This document shows positions 35,402 through 47,902 of a DNA stretch of 64,000 nt, in pieces. Where the stretch lies: positions 124,001 to 188,000 of the forward strand of contig JADNYJ010000016.1 in assembly GCA_015501075.1 (NCBI GenBank). Reading direction: 5' to 3'. Each line of letters begins with the position of its first letter. The first letter of the stretch is position 1. Source of the DNA: Gymnopilus junonius. Its lineage: Eukaryota; Basidiomycota; Agaricomycetes; Agaricales; Galerinaceae. A model generated the notes under the pieces. That model searched no databases and was not told the origin of the DNA. It was given only the letters and a program-made list of their open reading frames with translations. The position numbers and the translations under genes are program-made.

Positions 35402-36693
35402 ATGGCTAAACCCCAATTTCCTTGGGAATTGTTGAAGGCGGAATGCCTCCGTCTTGTCTGCTCACAGCTCGTCCAAGCTTCGGAGGAAGGAGGAAGCTAT
35501 CAAGGCGCTTTTCGTAAAGACGATATGATTGAATTTTTACACGATGTTGAAGGGCGGGGTCGTAAGTCTATTTTCCTTCTAACTTGTGCTCAACCCTATT
35601 CCAATTTCCAACACGTCCTTTTTTATTTTGTATAATATAAATATCGAAGCTTTACTTATGTATCAATTTAGTCGAAACAGCCGTCAAAAATATGGAACAG
35701 ACTCAGACGCCGCGTAAGACGGCTACCAGTCAAGCTCAAACTTCTCCGAAGCGGAAGAGTTCTCGCCTTGAGGAAGAAAACGAAGGGGAAGAAAATGAAG
35801 GGCCGAACTACAACACCCGTTTTAAAGGCTCCAAACGCGTTAAACTCACTCAAGAGGACAGAGAACCTGCTAGTACCTCGAAACCTACCACACCTCGAAA
35901 ATCTGGCCGACCTAAGAAAAGCGCCCAAGTTGCCAGCGAGGGAGAACCACTGTCAGCGCGGACACGGGCCAGACCCCGGAAGAGTACTGAGAAAAGTACA
36001 ACTTCATCTACAGCTAAACGAGGGCGCGGGCGGCCTACAAAATCATCTGAAGATGTCGAAAGTTCAACACCTGCGAAGAGGGGAAAAGGGAGGCCCAAAA
36101 AAAGCGCAGAAACTGTGGGAGGCGATAAGGATGCGGCTGAAGATGAGGAGAAGGAGGATCAAAAAGACGGTCAACAGGAGAATTTTAAACGTGGTCGAGG
36201 AAGACCCAAGAAGAGCGCAGAGGACGTTCCTACCTCTAAACCCCCTGCGAGCAGAGGCAGACAAGTTTTGGTTGGTGTCGTGCTGGAAAGTAGAAAAGAT
36301 CTGCTTTTACAAGCCAACAACATCAGCCTAGCTGATAATGCTGATGGCGACGCAGGCCCAAGTGGTGCTGCGCCGGAAGGTTCAGAAGGAGCAGATGGGG
36401 AAGAAGAAATTGCCGTCGCTGCAGCCGTTGATCTGAATGGCTTTGTCGGTGGCGAAGCTGCCAGTGCCACAGATTCCTCGATTAAAGGTAATTGTGTTGA
36501 CTAAAGCATAACTTGTGTACACAACTGACACCTTTTTTAGAAAATGATCCTAATGATATGATTTTCATCAGTGAGTTCGTTTATTCTTTAATTTTGTCTG
36601 ACCTCTGAGTACCTTTTTTCAGGCGTCAACGAGACCGAAATCCATGTCGATGTCGACGCTGACGCTGAAGGTGATGACGACGTTGCACTATAA
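35402..36693 (+). CDS. AT-hook protein
   Basis: Exons 35402-35561, 35672-36487, 36541-36570 (30-bp microexon) and 36623-36693 give 358 residues in frame. Four AT-hook cores (RKSGRPKKS, KRGRGRPTKS, KRGKGRPKKS, KRGRGRPKKS) lie at about residues 129, 168, 188 and 226 in a Lys/Ser/Glu-rich disordered body. An N-terminal segment of about 55 residues (LRLVCSQLVQASEEGGSYQG) looks helical and ordered. The C-terminus is very acidic (DVDADAEGDDDVAL). AT-hooks bind the minor groove of AT-rich DNA, so a nuclear chromatin role is likely; the specific function is unknown. Confidence 0.85.
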
Positions 36694-37231
36694 CCGTGCA
36701 TCAAGTGAAAGCAATCGTACAAAAGACCTCGAATTGTCCCCTGTTCTCATGTCGAATACCTCTCTTCCTGGCACGTCATCAATCATTTGTTCTTCATCTG
36801 CGTTACACATCTTCATCTTCATACGATTACTGCCGTACATATTTTGGTGAAAAGCAACTTCATACTTTTATTCGAACGTTAACAATTCTTGTACATTTAC
36901 AAGCTCAGATTTGTACGCCTTTCTATACTATTATAATATTGTTTTGCTGTGAAATTGACCGATCGCACCATTTTGAAATCTCTTTATCAATTTGTTTCTT
37001 ATCACGATTTGCAGAGTGGTCGTTTGCAACTCCTTTGCCGATCCCAGAACAGTTGCGTATTTTCATATCCAACAGCCCCTGTCTGGCCCCTGAAGATGAC
37101 CGGTCCGCTACTCAGCCGGGTTAATTTCGTCAATGACTTAATTTTTACATTTGCCCTTGACCACACAGACCTCTTCTTTTTGGGCATCACATTTCAATAA
37201 GACAGATCCAGACAGTCGTCAATTCCCAGTT
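36694..37231. other. Intergenic, nothing supported
   Basis: Between two plus-strand genes; AT-rich, with no supported open frame. Confidence 0.5.
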
Positions 37232-38480
37232 ATGTCTCTCCTGGTCCTATCTGCTCCTGATGTGGATGCCATTGTATCGACTCTCTCTCCAGAGGATTTG
37301 CAATTATTAATGGCTAAAGTGTTTTTTCGACTCTCAAACCCGCTATGGAACACATCGATATCTATGCCTCCCCGAATTGTCTTTCCCACTGCAAATCACA
37401 CAGCGCTCTTTATGCCGGCGCGGATCGGGCCTCCTTCTCTTACGAGTAGTGATGCCTCGACCCAAGGCTCTTCCAATCAAGAACTCGGTGATACTGCTAT
37501 TAAAGTCGTCTGCGTGCCCAAAAACGCTGACCCTCGTGGACTGCCTGGGACGACACTGGTGTTGGATGAAGCAACTGGAGGAATAAGGGCAGTCGTCAAT
37601 GCCAGAAAGCTGACCGCCCTCAGAAATGCTGCTGGTGAGCTGCACTTGTTGACAAAAATCTCCAATTTTTTGCGTTAACACCTGGAGTATAGCTTCTTTG
37701 CTTTCCACTAGCCTGGTCGGTCCTTCAAATCCTTTAACTGTGGTCTCCTTTGGTGCTGGGCAGCAAATTGATGCACACTTGGATCTTCACATTCGTCATT
37801 TTCCATCCATTAGCCAGTGCACTATCGTCAATCGCACCCTCAATGACCGCACGAGGTCCCTTGGAGACAAATTAACTACACGATTTCCTCATGTGAAGGT
37901 CAAGTTACTGTCTCGTCTTCCGATGATCAAGAGGCTACAGTTACCATTCGGGAGGCGGTCCAAAAAGCTGATATCGTTATTTGTGCTACCTCTTCAACCT
38001 TGCCATTATTCCCTTCCTCGTGGGTCAAGACCGGTACCCATGTCATTTTAATAGGAAGCTACAAGCCTTCAATGCGAGAGGTTGACAGAGCTCTTGTACT
38101 CAGATCCTTGAGCCACCAAGTGCCAGAACCACAGCCATTCAACTCTCTACGAAATCAAGCCTGCTGGTGGATTCGCGAGAAGCGTGTCTCCTTGAAGCTG
38201 GTGAACTTATCGACGCCCAAATCACCTCGAACAAATGTCAGAATTGGGTGAATCGATTCCAAAGGATGAAAAGGGGGACCTGAATATGGAAGCTTATCGT
38301 CGACTCCTCTCAATTGCCCGAAATCCGCCTACAGTAATAGATGACTATGAAGGTCCCATTACATTGTTCAAGTCAGTGGGAATTGGGTTGCAAGATGTGG
38401 CGATAGCAGGTGCCGTCGTCGATAAGGCCTTATCTCTAGGAAAAAAGATAGGCACACAAATTGAGGATTATGACACCTAG
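37232..38480 (+). pseudogene. Ornithine cyclodeaminase / mu-crystallin family gene with three one-base losses
   Basis: NAD(P)-dependent family acting on amino acids or ketimines. Exon 37232-37634 and exon from 37693 (intron 37635-37692). Landmarks: MSLLVLSAPDVDAIV, LPGTTLVLDEATGGIRAVV and the Rossmann motif VSFGAGQQIDAHL. The second exon then changes frame three times: at about 37896-37904 (before VTVSSSDDQEATV), about 38099-38104 (before TTAIQLSTKSSLLVDSREAC) and in the A-run at 38233-38235 (before MSELGESIPKDEKGD). Each step is minus one base; the residues either side remain conserved and the end (KKIGTQIEDYDT) is normal. Either a very young pseudogene or sequence errors. Confidence 0.8.
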
Positions 38481-38693
38481 TGAGGACATTCGAGTACTGT
38501 TGTGAAAGTATCGCATTCTGATTTCTATCGATAGGTGACGACTGTTGTACAATCATATATATAATCGTGTTACAAGGAGTCCCGGTTGTTCGAAAAACTG
38601 TGCTTTGAACACACGAGTAGAAATGGGTATACTCATAAGAAACTGGAAATTCGTATTCTATACTTACAAGAAGTCGACATCGCCAGGAGGTCT

Positions 38694-39765
38694 TCAGAGA
38701 TCGTTACGTGTCTTGAGGTGATTGAGCCACTCGACCGCTTCTTCTGCCCAGTCCTCGCCTTCGCCGCTGCAAAGTGCCCAGTTAAGACTGATGTGATTAT
38801 GGCCTTTAGCAATAATCCTCGTGAGGCTTTCGCCGGTCCTCTGCCTAACCTCATCATGGAAGAGTCGCCCAGCGTCAATCAGCCACTCGGGTTCCTTCTC
38901 GCCCTCGACCATCAACATCTTAGGCAAGCTTTCGAGGACAGGTTTGGGGAGACGGCGGTACAGATGAAGGGGGTCGTTTGCTTTGGCTGCCTCCAGAGAA
39001 CCCCAATACTGTAAGTGTACTGGCGTTGACTCCCATTCCGTTGTCATAGCCGAGAGGTCATAAGGAGGTGATTCTAGGATCGCAGCGAAGATCTTCGAAC
39101 GAAGCTCGTCCTCTTTTGTGAGGATGTTTGGGTGGAATAGCATAGTAGCTATATGGGCTGCTCCTGCAGAATGGCCCATCACAGCGATGGCATTGGTATC
39201 AGGCGAAGGAGATCCGTCAGAGGCGAGATTTTCTGGGTTCTTGACGACCCAGCGAACTGCGTCGCGGACGTCCTCAGCTGGGCCAGGGAAGGTAACATTC
39301 GGAACCAAACGATAATCTGGAATGACCACATATACCCACGGCGGGCATAGAACGCGCCGACGCATGCGTAGACGAGTCCAAAGGATTTGGGTGAAATATT
39401 GCGTTCTCCTGTGTTAAACCCGCCTCCGTAGATAAAGAACAGAATCGGTGTTTTCTCGAATGTTGGTGTCAATGGATAGTAAATATCCAACTGATATTCC
39501 ATTATGAGCCTTGCTATTTCATCCAAGCTTTAGAATTACGGAATACCTGATGTCGATCTGTAGGCCCATACTGAAATGTTTTTACAGGTATTTCACGAAT
39601 GAAGTTCTTCCTGGCCTTCAATAAGGGAGCAAAAGCGGTGACGGCTATCAAAATCGCCAACCAAAAATGTCAAACAGGACAGGGATCTATCAAGACAAAT
39701 AACCACCCACTAGGGTCAATAACTTTGGGGATTTGTCTATCTTTGAACTGAGCGATGATATCCAT
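38694..39765 (-). pseudogene. Alpha/beta-hydrolase (carboxylesterase-like) with a 2-bp frameshift
   Basis: Exons 39765..39711, 39644..39547 and 39490..38694. The start MDIIAQFKDRQIPKVIDPT leads to LDIYYPLTP, the oxyanion segment FFIYGGGFNTG, the nucleophile elbow GHSAGAAH and a catalytic His in AKGHNHISLNWAL. After GAFYARRGY an extra TA (near 39330) shifts the frame; the next frame continues YVVIPDYRLVPNVTFPGP without loss. Resembles kynurenine-formamidase/BD-FAE-like esterases; substrate unknown. Confidence 0.78.
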
Positions 39766-40281
39766 AGTTTATGATATCGGATGGTGTGACGATGGTGGCT
39801 GAAAGGAAGTCAAGGGCCGCGAGGAACTGGCATGGCTGGTGATGGTGATAGACTCTGTATTTAGAAGCTTCGATTGAATGGATATGGGTCAGGTGCTGCC
39901 ACCCAAAAAAGTTACACACGCGGACCGTTAAATGGACTGGACTAATAACACTTTTATCTCTGCCTTGATTCTCATTTATCTGTCCAAAAGCGCTACAACT
40001 GAATGAAGAGTACATGCGCCACAAACCCGCAACTGAGCACTTCCGTAGTCGATCCGGAAGTGATGGTATCGGGAGAATGAGATGGCCTATCAGGTCTTGA
40101 CTACATAAATTCCGTGTATTTGGTTTGAACGCTATCGGTATATGAAAGCTGAGATGCATTGGTCGACATGGTCCAGAGAAATACGTTGGATTTTCTCCGA
40201 GCAAGGTAGCGAGTAAAGCTGGACGAGAATGCAGGCGCACCAGAGGCGGTATCAATGCAGAAGCATCATCTCTCACAAAGT
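39766..40281. other. Intergenic, nothing supported
   Basis: 5' flank of the hydrolase gene; a 179-codon minus-strand open frame here lacks any family features. Confidence 0.45.
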
Positions 40282-40930
40282 CTAAATCCCATGTTCGTTG
40301 AGTGCGAAATTAAACTCGATGTCGTCGTTTACACGTAACCACTGAAAACCATCCCTGCCAATGACTTCCAGTTCAGATTTTAGTGTGGTGTCAAGGGAAA
40401 GCCAGCTTTGAATTATGGTAGCGTCGATATCAACCTGACGCAAGGCGGGAAAGCGTCCGGGCTGAGGAAGTATTTTATCGAGTTGAGACCACTGGGAGGT
40501 ATCTGTAGAGCAACGGCAGTCTGTTCGATGATTTGATTTGAGGAAATGAAGGTCGACAGGGAGGATTTGAATGAAGATGAAACCATGTCCCATCTTTCAT
40601 ATACTGTGGGCCAGCGACAGTTATTTTGATAAGAGAATGACGAAACGCAATGTAAATAATGGAGAATGAGGGGAATAACTTCATCCTCATAGATTTTATC
40701 CTTTGTACATTTGAGCTCTACTATGCGCGTTGCTATGGTTGTCCAAAAGTGAGCTGAGTCGCCGTGTTAGGTGGTCCTTGGAGGAAGATAGTTCGACGTA
40801 GTGAAAGATATATCCCTGGCACATACCATGGCCATGGAGAAAATGGCATGTCAGTGAACATGCCTTCAAGGACTTGTTGCGCCTCAATATCCCCAGAAAA
40901 CTTCGATGATTTCGACAGGAATTATCGGAT
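40282..40930 (-). pseudogene. F-box protein relic, second copy
   Basis: Minus-strand fragments: IPVEIIEVFWGY (about 40920), then in another frame SLKACSLTCHFLHG and HYVELSSSKDHLTRRL, then WSQLDKILPQPGRFPALRQV. Order and spacing match an F-box followed by leucine-rich sequence, with a frameshift within the F-box. 40500-40870 is alignable at nucleotide level with 10660-11030. Confidence 0.65.
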
Positions 40931-41454
40931 AGGCTGACATCCCGGGTATGATTATCGTAAGTTGTGCGACTTTTACCAGCTCCTCTTTAGATGGTCGGAC
41001 TCCAAGGATGGTGGCCGAACAGGAACAGATTTAGTGAAGATAAATGTTTTCGTATAATCGAACTTGAAGCAAACTTGAAAAGAAGATGAGAGCTCCGATT
41101 AGAGATCCAAGTTTTTCCCGCGGTCCTGAGCAAATTCAACTCCTCACAGAAATAACGACAAATAATCACTATATATCGCACAACAACGAACAAAAGTCGA
41201 CAAGCTACCTATTAAATATATTGTACAAAACCTCCAAAGTAGTAAAGCGTAACAAAATTCAACAGCTAAGCTAGAGTATGGGCATGATGAATGGGTCGCG
41301 AGCGCTGTTTCCAAGATGGCCAAGGACTGAGATGTAGGTGGATATGTATACAGATAATGTGGATGGAGGGTTGATGGGGAGTAGATATATGGCCTCCGGG
41401 AATCATGATAAGAAAGGATAAGATCAAATCTATAGTGGGGTCTCAAGATGATCC
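40931..41454. other. Intergenic, nothing supported
   Basis: 3' flank of the fungalysin gene. Confidence 0.5.
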
Positions 41455-44215
41455 TTAGAGGATATCCTCACGCTTGCGCTTCAGTTTTGGCAAGCCAAGG
41501 AACAGCGTATCCCTGCAGGGAACCAGGTTAGTCACAATATTCCGACATGGATAGAAAATAAGGCACGTACGTTAGTCCTGACTCCTCCACCCAAGGTGTA
41601 CGATTGCGAACAGTCGCGTCCTGACCCAAGCCACGAGCAGCAAATCCATCCCACAACTCGCAGAAGTTCTCGCCACCAGTAAGGACTTGATCAGCCTGGA
41701 TGATAGCATCGCGGGCGTCGAAGAACGAAGGTCGGCAGGTTTGGAGCTTCATGCCATTGATCACGAGCCTAAATTCATGTTGTTCATCAGCTGCCAGTCC
41801 GAAATTTGAGGATTTATATGAAACATACTGCACGATCAGCGAGTTACCATGCCTGGGAACGAGAGAGGCCTTCTTGTCCTCACGGTAGAAGTGATCAGTG
41901 GGAACAGTTCCGTCCTCAAGAGGAGCAGGAGGGAAGAGATCGTGAGAGAAACCGTGCTTCTCGATAAGCTTGTTGGCGACAACCCAAAGGATCTCAGCCC
42001 AGACTTCACCAATGGCGTGGACACCCCAGTATCCAGGCTTATCAAGAGTCTTATACGTCGACGGATTGACGGTCTCGTTCTAGTAAGATGAGCGACGTGT
42101 CAGGCAAATCCGATGATACGTAAGCATGACACAATGAACATACCAAAGAGTAGGGATAATTCCTGATGCCTTGTTCACGATTAGCAGCCCAAGAACCCAT
42201 GGCGTAATCAGAGTAGTTCCTGTTGCTACGAATGGTAGTAGCAAGGAAATCACCCCAACCCTCACCCATTCCACCAGCCTCACCCCATCCAAGGCAACCA
42301 GAGTTGGCAGGGCCACCGGTAAGACGTGTGCTCAAACCGTGGCTCAACTCGTGAATGACAATGCCGGCTTCAAGGTCGCATCACGGTAAGGAAGGGCAGT
42401 GTTCCAGAGGTACATGCGCATGCGGCCATTGGAACCATCAGGAGGGGTCATGAAATTAGCATTGTTGAAACCGGAACCGTCTTGAGCATTGGCAATGACA
42501 GCGTCGTTCTGGGCTCCACCTCGGCCAAAGTTGTACTGTTGGAAGTTACCTGAGACTTCGTCGAAGCCGTAACGATAGTACAGGTCGTGAACCAAGTTAG
42601 TGGTGTAGAACAACTGGGCAATAGTAGTGTTGATGTACTTCTGGGCCTCATCCATAGCATCGGGTCTCTCGGTCTCCTGGGGGTCATATGTGTAGTGGAA
42701 GCTCCTGTCATTGCCAGCATCTGGGCGGTAGTTGGAAATGAACGCGTTCTGACCCTCCCAGTTCTCCTGGGCGAAGACCTAACGAATATAAGAGTAAATA
42801 CGAAAACTTGGTTCAACGGTTGATGAACATACGTTGTTACCCCAAGTGGTAGTGGTGTTCCTATAGAACTCCTTCTGTGGCACCGCACCCTTGAAGCTTG
42901 GGTCGTTGGCAAAAGGAACGGAATGCCAGCCAATAGGGGAGGCCAATACGTCGTAGTTCTCCTTTTCAATGGAGCGGTTGCCAACGGAAGGATCGTTGAT
43001 ACCCCATTTGAAAACGTTGTAAGTGGCAGGAGCAACCTGAGGTGGTTTGGGGACAGGTGCATCGGAAGCCCAATCCACCACGGAGATAATCTGGTGAGGA
43101 GCTGAGGCAGAAACGGCTGCCTCATACCAGTTGTCCTGCATCTCGACTTCGAACTATAGAAACAACCCATTAGTTCAAGGAAAACACTATTGGGAATTAG
43201 ATGAACCTTCCACACGAGGTGTAACTCTGTCATGTCACCAGCTTTGTTAGGAACTTGGATATATGCCAACTTGGCTTTGACAGGATTGACAGAGTCGGGA
43301 ACATTGTCAACAGTAAACTCAACGGAATGTTCGCCCAAAGAAGGAGCGAAATGGCTGGTAGGAGTGATGATCATGGAATCCCTGTGGTGTTCAAATCGGT
43401 CGGTGATATCCAAGGCAAGTTTGGGGTCTGGGGTGGCAGTCGCCATGAACTTCAAAAGAGCAGGGCGGAAGTCAGCAATATCTTCAGAGAAGTGGTGCTC
43501 CGCAAGCTCAACAGGAGCACAATTGCTTTCAAGCAGGTGTTGTAGCTCGTGAGTAGCCTCGTCTGATCGTGAAGCCTGAGCCATGATGATTTGCTCCGAG
43601 TCGACGACGTTAGCACGTTGGAGGTTGGTGAAAGATTGGAACAATTGGTCACAGGCTTCTTGCCTTGGGTCACGCAGAGTGTTGATAGCAGGGTTGGAGA
43701 AAGGCTCAGGCGCAATCCCGTTGAAGAACTGTTAATGGAAATGAGGTCACACGACAGAATACTTGTCATCCGATCAAAAAACATACTGAGTTGCCGTAGG
43801 AGAGAACCATTCCATCCTTGATGTTGATGTTCATATCACCGTCTGCAACCTCAAGACCATTGACTAGCTGGCGAACATAGACGTGGGTGACGCCAGTGTT
43901 CTTGTCGGTGTAAGAGTCAGAACGGATCTTGTATGACGAGCCAGTCGCCGCTTGGCCTATTAAAACGTCCTCTACAAATATACGAGCGATATCCAGGGGG
44001 TCCATTGAGGCATCCTGCGGGGTGAACCCATTGGTGGTGACCTGGAAAGGACTTGATCGGAAGACGGCATGGGGATGCTCTGGACCAAAGCCAAGAGACT
44101 TGCGTCGGTAGCCTACCCGACCTTCATCCTGGGCTGAAGGCGCAACCTGGCGGTGGCCATAGACATAGCCAGCGAGGCTCGCAATGACGAGCGACGCTGT
44201 GAAGAAGCAGCGCAT
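41455..44215 (-). CDS. MEP: Fungalysin (M36 extracellular metalloprotease), one apparent frameshift
   Basis: Secreted zinc endoprotease made as a pre-pro-enzyme. Exons 44215..43787, 43728..43207, 43153..42833, 42778..42144, 42079..41829, 41768..41571 and 41512..41455. A signal peptide ([20 protein letters not shown]) and an FTP-type propeptide precede the catalytic domain, which holds the zinc motif HELSHG and the third ligand in GMGEGWGDF. Exons 3, 4 and 5 should all be phase 0, but exon 4 is 635 bp, one short of a multiple of three; the reading slips at about 42375-42380, where a normal Gly codon before [10 protein letters not shown] lacks a base. All other junctions are in phase. Confidence 0.9.
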
Positions 44216-45249
44216 TGTAATAGTGGGTCCCAAGGAAAGAAATTGGCCTAATACAGTTCAGATAATGAAATCCCCTGTGGAATACGGTGGCGAAAGAAAG
44301 ATACGGGAAGAATGGCGGTATAGGAACAAGCCCCGTTGCCAGAGCTTGGTGCTGCGGGGAAAGGATAACGCTCAGGTGCTATAAGCCGATAAGAAGTTTG
44401 ACCGTGTTTGGCAACGGTGGCTGCAGGGCGGAATGACTCAATTCTTCTCTTTCGTCAAGAATCCCACATCCACCGCAATCCTCCGTCATCCTTTATCGCT
44501 TTCCGTGTATTCCGTGCACCGTGTAGCTCTATTATTGACTGTTGAGAAAGGAGTTGCACTCCCTTTGCATCCAGTCTCAGTCGTTCTACTTCTGACTTAT
44601 TAATAGTTACATGGGAAGCGTCACCTGGACGCGTCAGTCTTTTGATGGGAAAACTCGTCTGCCAGCTCATCAACAGTCACAGATAAGGAACCCCAAAATG
44701 TGGCTTCGCGAACTTGAAAATGGTGCGATTACCAAATTAAATTAAAGGATCAACACGAGTTAAGCGCCCACTGACTGCACCTCTTCACAGCTCCAAGGGG
44801 CATGTTATGACGAGCTCACGAAAACTGGTCAAAAGTTATTTCATTCACACCTCTGAGCACAAGTATTTTGGAACGGTCTTGTTTTTCACGCGATTTTCCC
44901 GCGTCGTTTGGCACCCATTCATGAACACGCGGAAAACGCATGGCCGGATTTGGGGGGGGGAAGACGCCCCAAAATTCCAATGCGCGAGGCAGGCTATCTC
45001 TTAAGCGTTGCATTGCCTCAGGAATTGCTCCCCGCGGCCATGCATTGCTATCGGCACACGTAATATAAGATACGCAGAGTACGTTTCGTCCTTTTGACGT
45101 TGCTGCGTTGAATACCTTCACACTATAACATCCTTTGGCCATCATCCAGACAGAAATTAAATATGATTCATCGATCATATAACGGCAAACGAATACATAC
45201 TACACACATATCTATACTTGCAAGGTGGAGGAGATTATCCCAGAAGATC
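44216..45249. other. 1-kb intergenic stretch
   Basis: 5' flank of the fungalysin gene, including an eight-G run near 44953. A 120-codon minus frame (45178..44816) shows no protein features. Confidence 0.45.
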
Positions 45250-46667
45250 CTAAATAATACCAATAATTCCACTCAACATCTTGCCAGAAACATGCTTCTG
45301 TCTTTGCAGATGTTTCAAAGTAGTGGGCGACCCTTCGAAGACATACACTGTCTCAATTGGCACTGAGCCAGGTCGAGCCGCATAGTTATGGCAATGCTTA
45401 TCATGAAGACTCCAAGGGCCAGTTAACATCTGGTTGTTATCCATTGTATTGTGGCGTCTCTTCTCAATTGCGCATGAATTAGCCTCGGAATCACGACTCG
45501 CGACGTACTTGCTCTGAAAGTGCAGAGTATGAATTATATTAGCAGCTAGCTTCTTCGGTGGGCCGAAAGATGGAACTTGAGATCGTCGTAGTCGCCATCG
45601 ACGGTGACTTTGTGTATCATTTTCGTGTTGATATTTCGATAGAGCCACTTTCCGCGGCGCGAAGGTGAGAGGTCTAGGAATCATTTCATTGTTATCAAAT
45701 GGTTGACGTTTTCGACGGCCTATCTTTCGGCCTTCAGCTAACCAGACATCAATAGACCGTAGGCGGAGGTGGCGTCGACCCTCAAATTTCTTGACAAGAT
45801 TTTCGTCATAATTCTTCTGAGCCTGTTCAGTCCGTAGATTTTTACACGGACGACAGATGGTAAGAGGGTTACAAAGGAACGCTCCACCCGGACACCCACT
45901 AATAATTATTGGATCCCATGGTGTGCGCCCAAAAGTGAATGCATCGTCGTCATAATTTTCATATGTCCTTGTCATGTCAAAATTGCAGGCATAACGGTCA
46001 ATCAATTCAAGCAAACTAATGTCCAATAGTTTATGAGTATCATTAGCATCTGTGAATATCCACGAGGGTGTAGAGAAAGGAAAGGACGTACTATACAACA
46101 TATGGTGTATTAAAGCGAATTTCACCGGGAGGGAGTTGCGAAGCCACAGCCTGCGTCATGGGAACCACAGGAAGACCGTGGTGGCTGAGCTCCACCAAGC
46201 CGGAAAATTTGGTTTCCACCTCTGCAGGAAGCTCCTTACCAGGATCTACTTCATTATGAGCCTTGAAATAATCCCGAATATCGGTCATGTATTCGATTGA
46301 TTTGAATATACTGTAGGAAGAGAGTTAAACTTTCAACTAAAGCGGTGGCAACAAACACACACCCGATCGCGTCACAGGCTCTAATGCCTCTAAATACCCT
46401 GGGTTGGACGTCGTCAAGAATCCTGAAGAAGCCCAGCTTGAACTTGTACAGACGCAAAGTGCTGTTGAACGCGTCTACATCTTTGAATGTAGCTTTGAAT
46501 CCCTCCGTTATTTCCTCAAGCAGCGCTTGTGTTTGACTTAGATTTATATGTTCGTCCATCGTGTAAAACACTCGAAAGGAGCTTGTCAGATCGAGCTCTA
46601 GCAAAGAAATTGCACGGGCATCCCCTTCGAATTCAATGCGAGTGGCTTCGGGATCAGACTCAGACAT
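45250..46667 (-). CDS. Hypothetical protein, unrecognised
   Basis: Best model: exons 46667..46363, 46310..46126 and 46049..45250, 429 residues. The first intron is clear (GTGTGT donor, CTACAG acceptor). The second uses a weak GTGAAA donor; a stronger GTACGT 20 bp downstream would stop at once. The N-terminal part is acidic and helical (LLEELTSS-like Leu/Glu repeats); the third exon is Arg/Lys-rich with a Cys-containing GRTPWDPIIISGCPGG and CRPCKNLR. No signal peptide or membrane helix. The C-terminus may end earlier. Confidence 0.5.
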
Positions 46668-47902
46668 TGTTGGCTAGTAGGTTGAAATCAAGGAGGTGCT
46701 GTTGTCTGAGAAGGGTTTAAGCCAGGCCATTATATATGGCCTCGGCGCCTTTGATTTTGGCCCCATTGTACAGGTTATTGTTCTTGAGGGCCAACGCACA
46801 AGTGGCACAAAGGCTTTCATTGCTAAGTAAAGAATAACGCTTGAAGCAAAGTTGTTGTACGACGACTCTGCTGTGATTAATGTCGGTATCGTTGTAAACT
46901 ACAATGGAAGTATCAAATAAAAGATAAATTGTTTCTAGATGAGCAGGTGCCAAGGCATAGTGTTGTAAGCCAATGTTGTTCGAGCTCACAAAGGCCAGTG
47001 TGGTTAAAAATAACGAACTAGAAACGTGACTCAGCAGTCTCGGCTGGAAACGTCAGTGTCTGTCCGCCTGATAAGATAAGATCTCCAATTATACTCAAAT
47101 TTGTTCCAATTTTACCAACTGGTTGGCATGCGTTCAGAGATGCCCTTTACGAGCACTTCAAATTCAATGGGTAGTTCGTATACAGTCATCCACCGGCTTA
47201 TGGCACACTTTTGACATGCATTTATTTCCACCGATTCAAGTCAATTTTTCTCAATTCTTTTTGTAGCATATGTGCCAATATATTCTGCGTCTTGTATCAT
47301 AATTTGAGGGCTGCCGGATGAGCTCTCATTGAAGGGCATGCTGGCTTAATCAAGGCTAAATCCTGGCCCGGATGATGAGGATGACCTTGAAAAGATTGGT
47401 CAAAATTTGACTTTATTCAACGTCTGCTATGTTACGAAACTTTCTTGGCACAGAGCGTAATTTTCGGATTCCAGTCGATGATGACCGTCCAAGTCATTCA
47501 TTTTCACTCATGTGGTATGTAGTAAGTACCCTTGTGCACCCCGCCAGGGCCAACATTGAAAGGATAATTATCAGTTATGACCAAGTTATGATCCAGATCA
47601 TTGGTTGAATTTGAAAATCAATCTAGAGCTCATAATTGAACTGAAAGTTCTGGTGTGTACGTTGCATATATATGTCAGAACTACTTAGGAATGCATGGAA
47701 GTTCACAGCTGTGATAAAGTCGCAGCGTTGAAGTTTCTTTTCATTAGACAAGATCAACAAACATGCATCCATGAATTCAGTAAGTATCGTAAAGGTGAGG
47801 GGGATATTAGGTTATAGTCCAAATGAATCAAGTCCGTTTGAAGTCAAAGTCCTCGGTTCGTAATTAATTGAGTCCATAACTGCTATGAAAGAGCCTCTGA
47901 TT
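46668..47902. other. 1.2-kb intergenic stretch, nothing supported
   Basis: 5' flank of the unrecognised gene and 3' flank of the lectin relic. A 90-codon minus frame (46989..46717) is not convincing. Confidence 0.45.

Noticed and set aside
44816..45178. 120-codon minus frame upstream of the fungalysin gene
   Set aside because: No protein-like features.
45459..46125. Starting the unrecognised gene's third exon at an in-frame ATG as a separate gene
   Set aside because: The frame immediately upstream is intron-like and the exon joins in phase with two clear upstream exons, so one gene is simpler.
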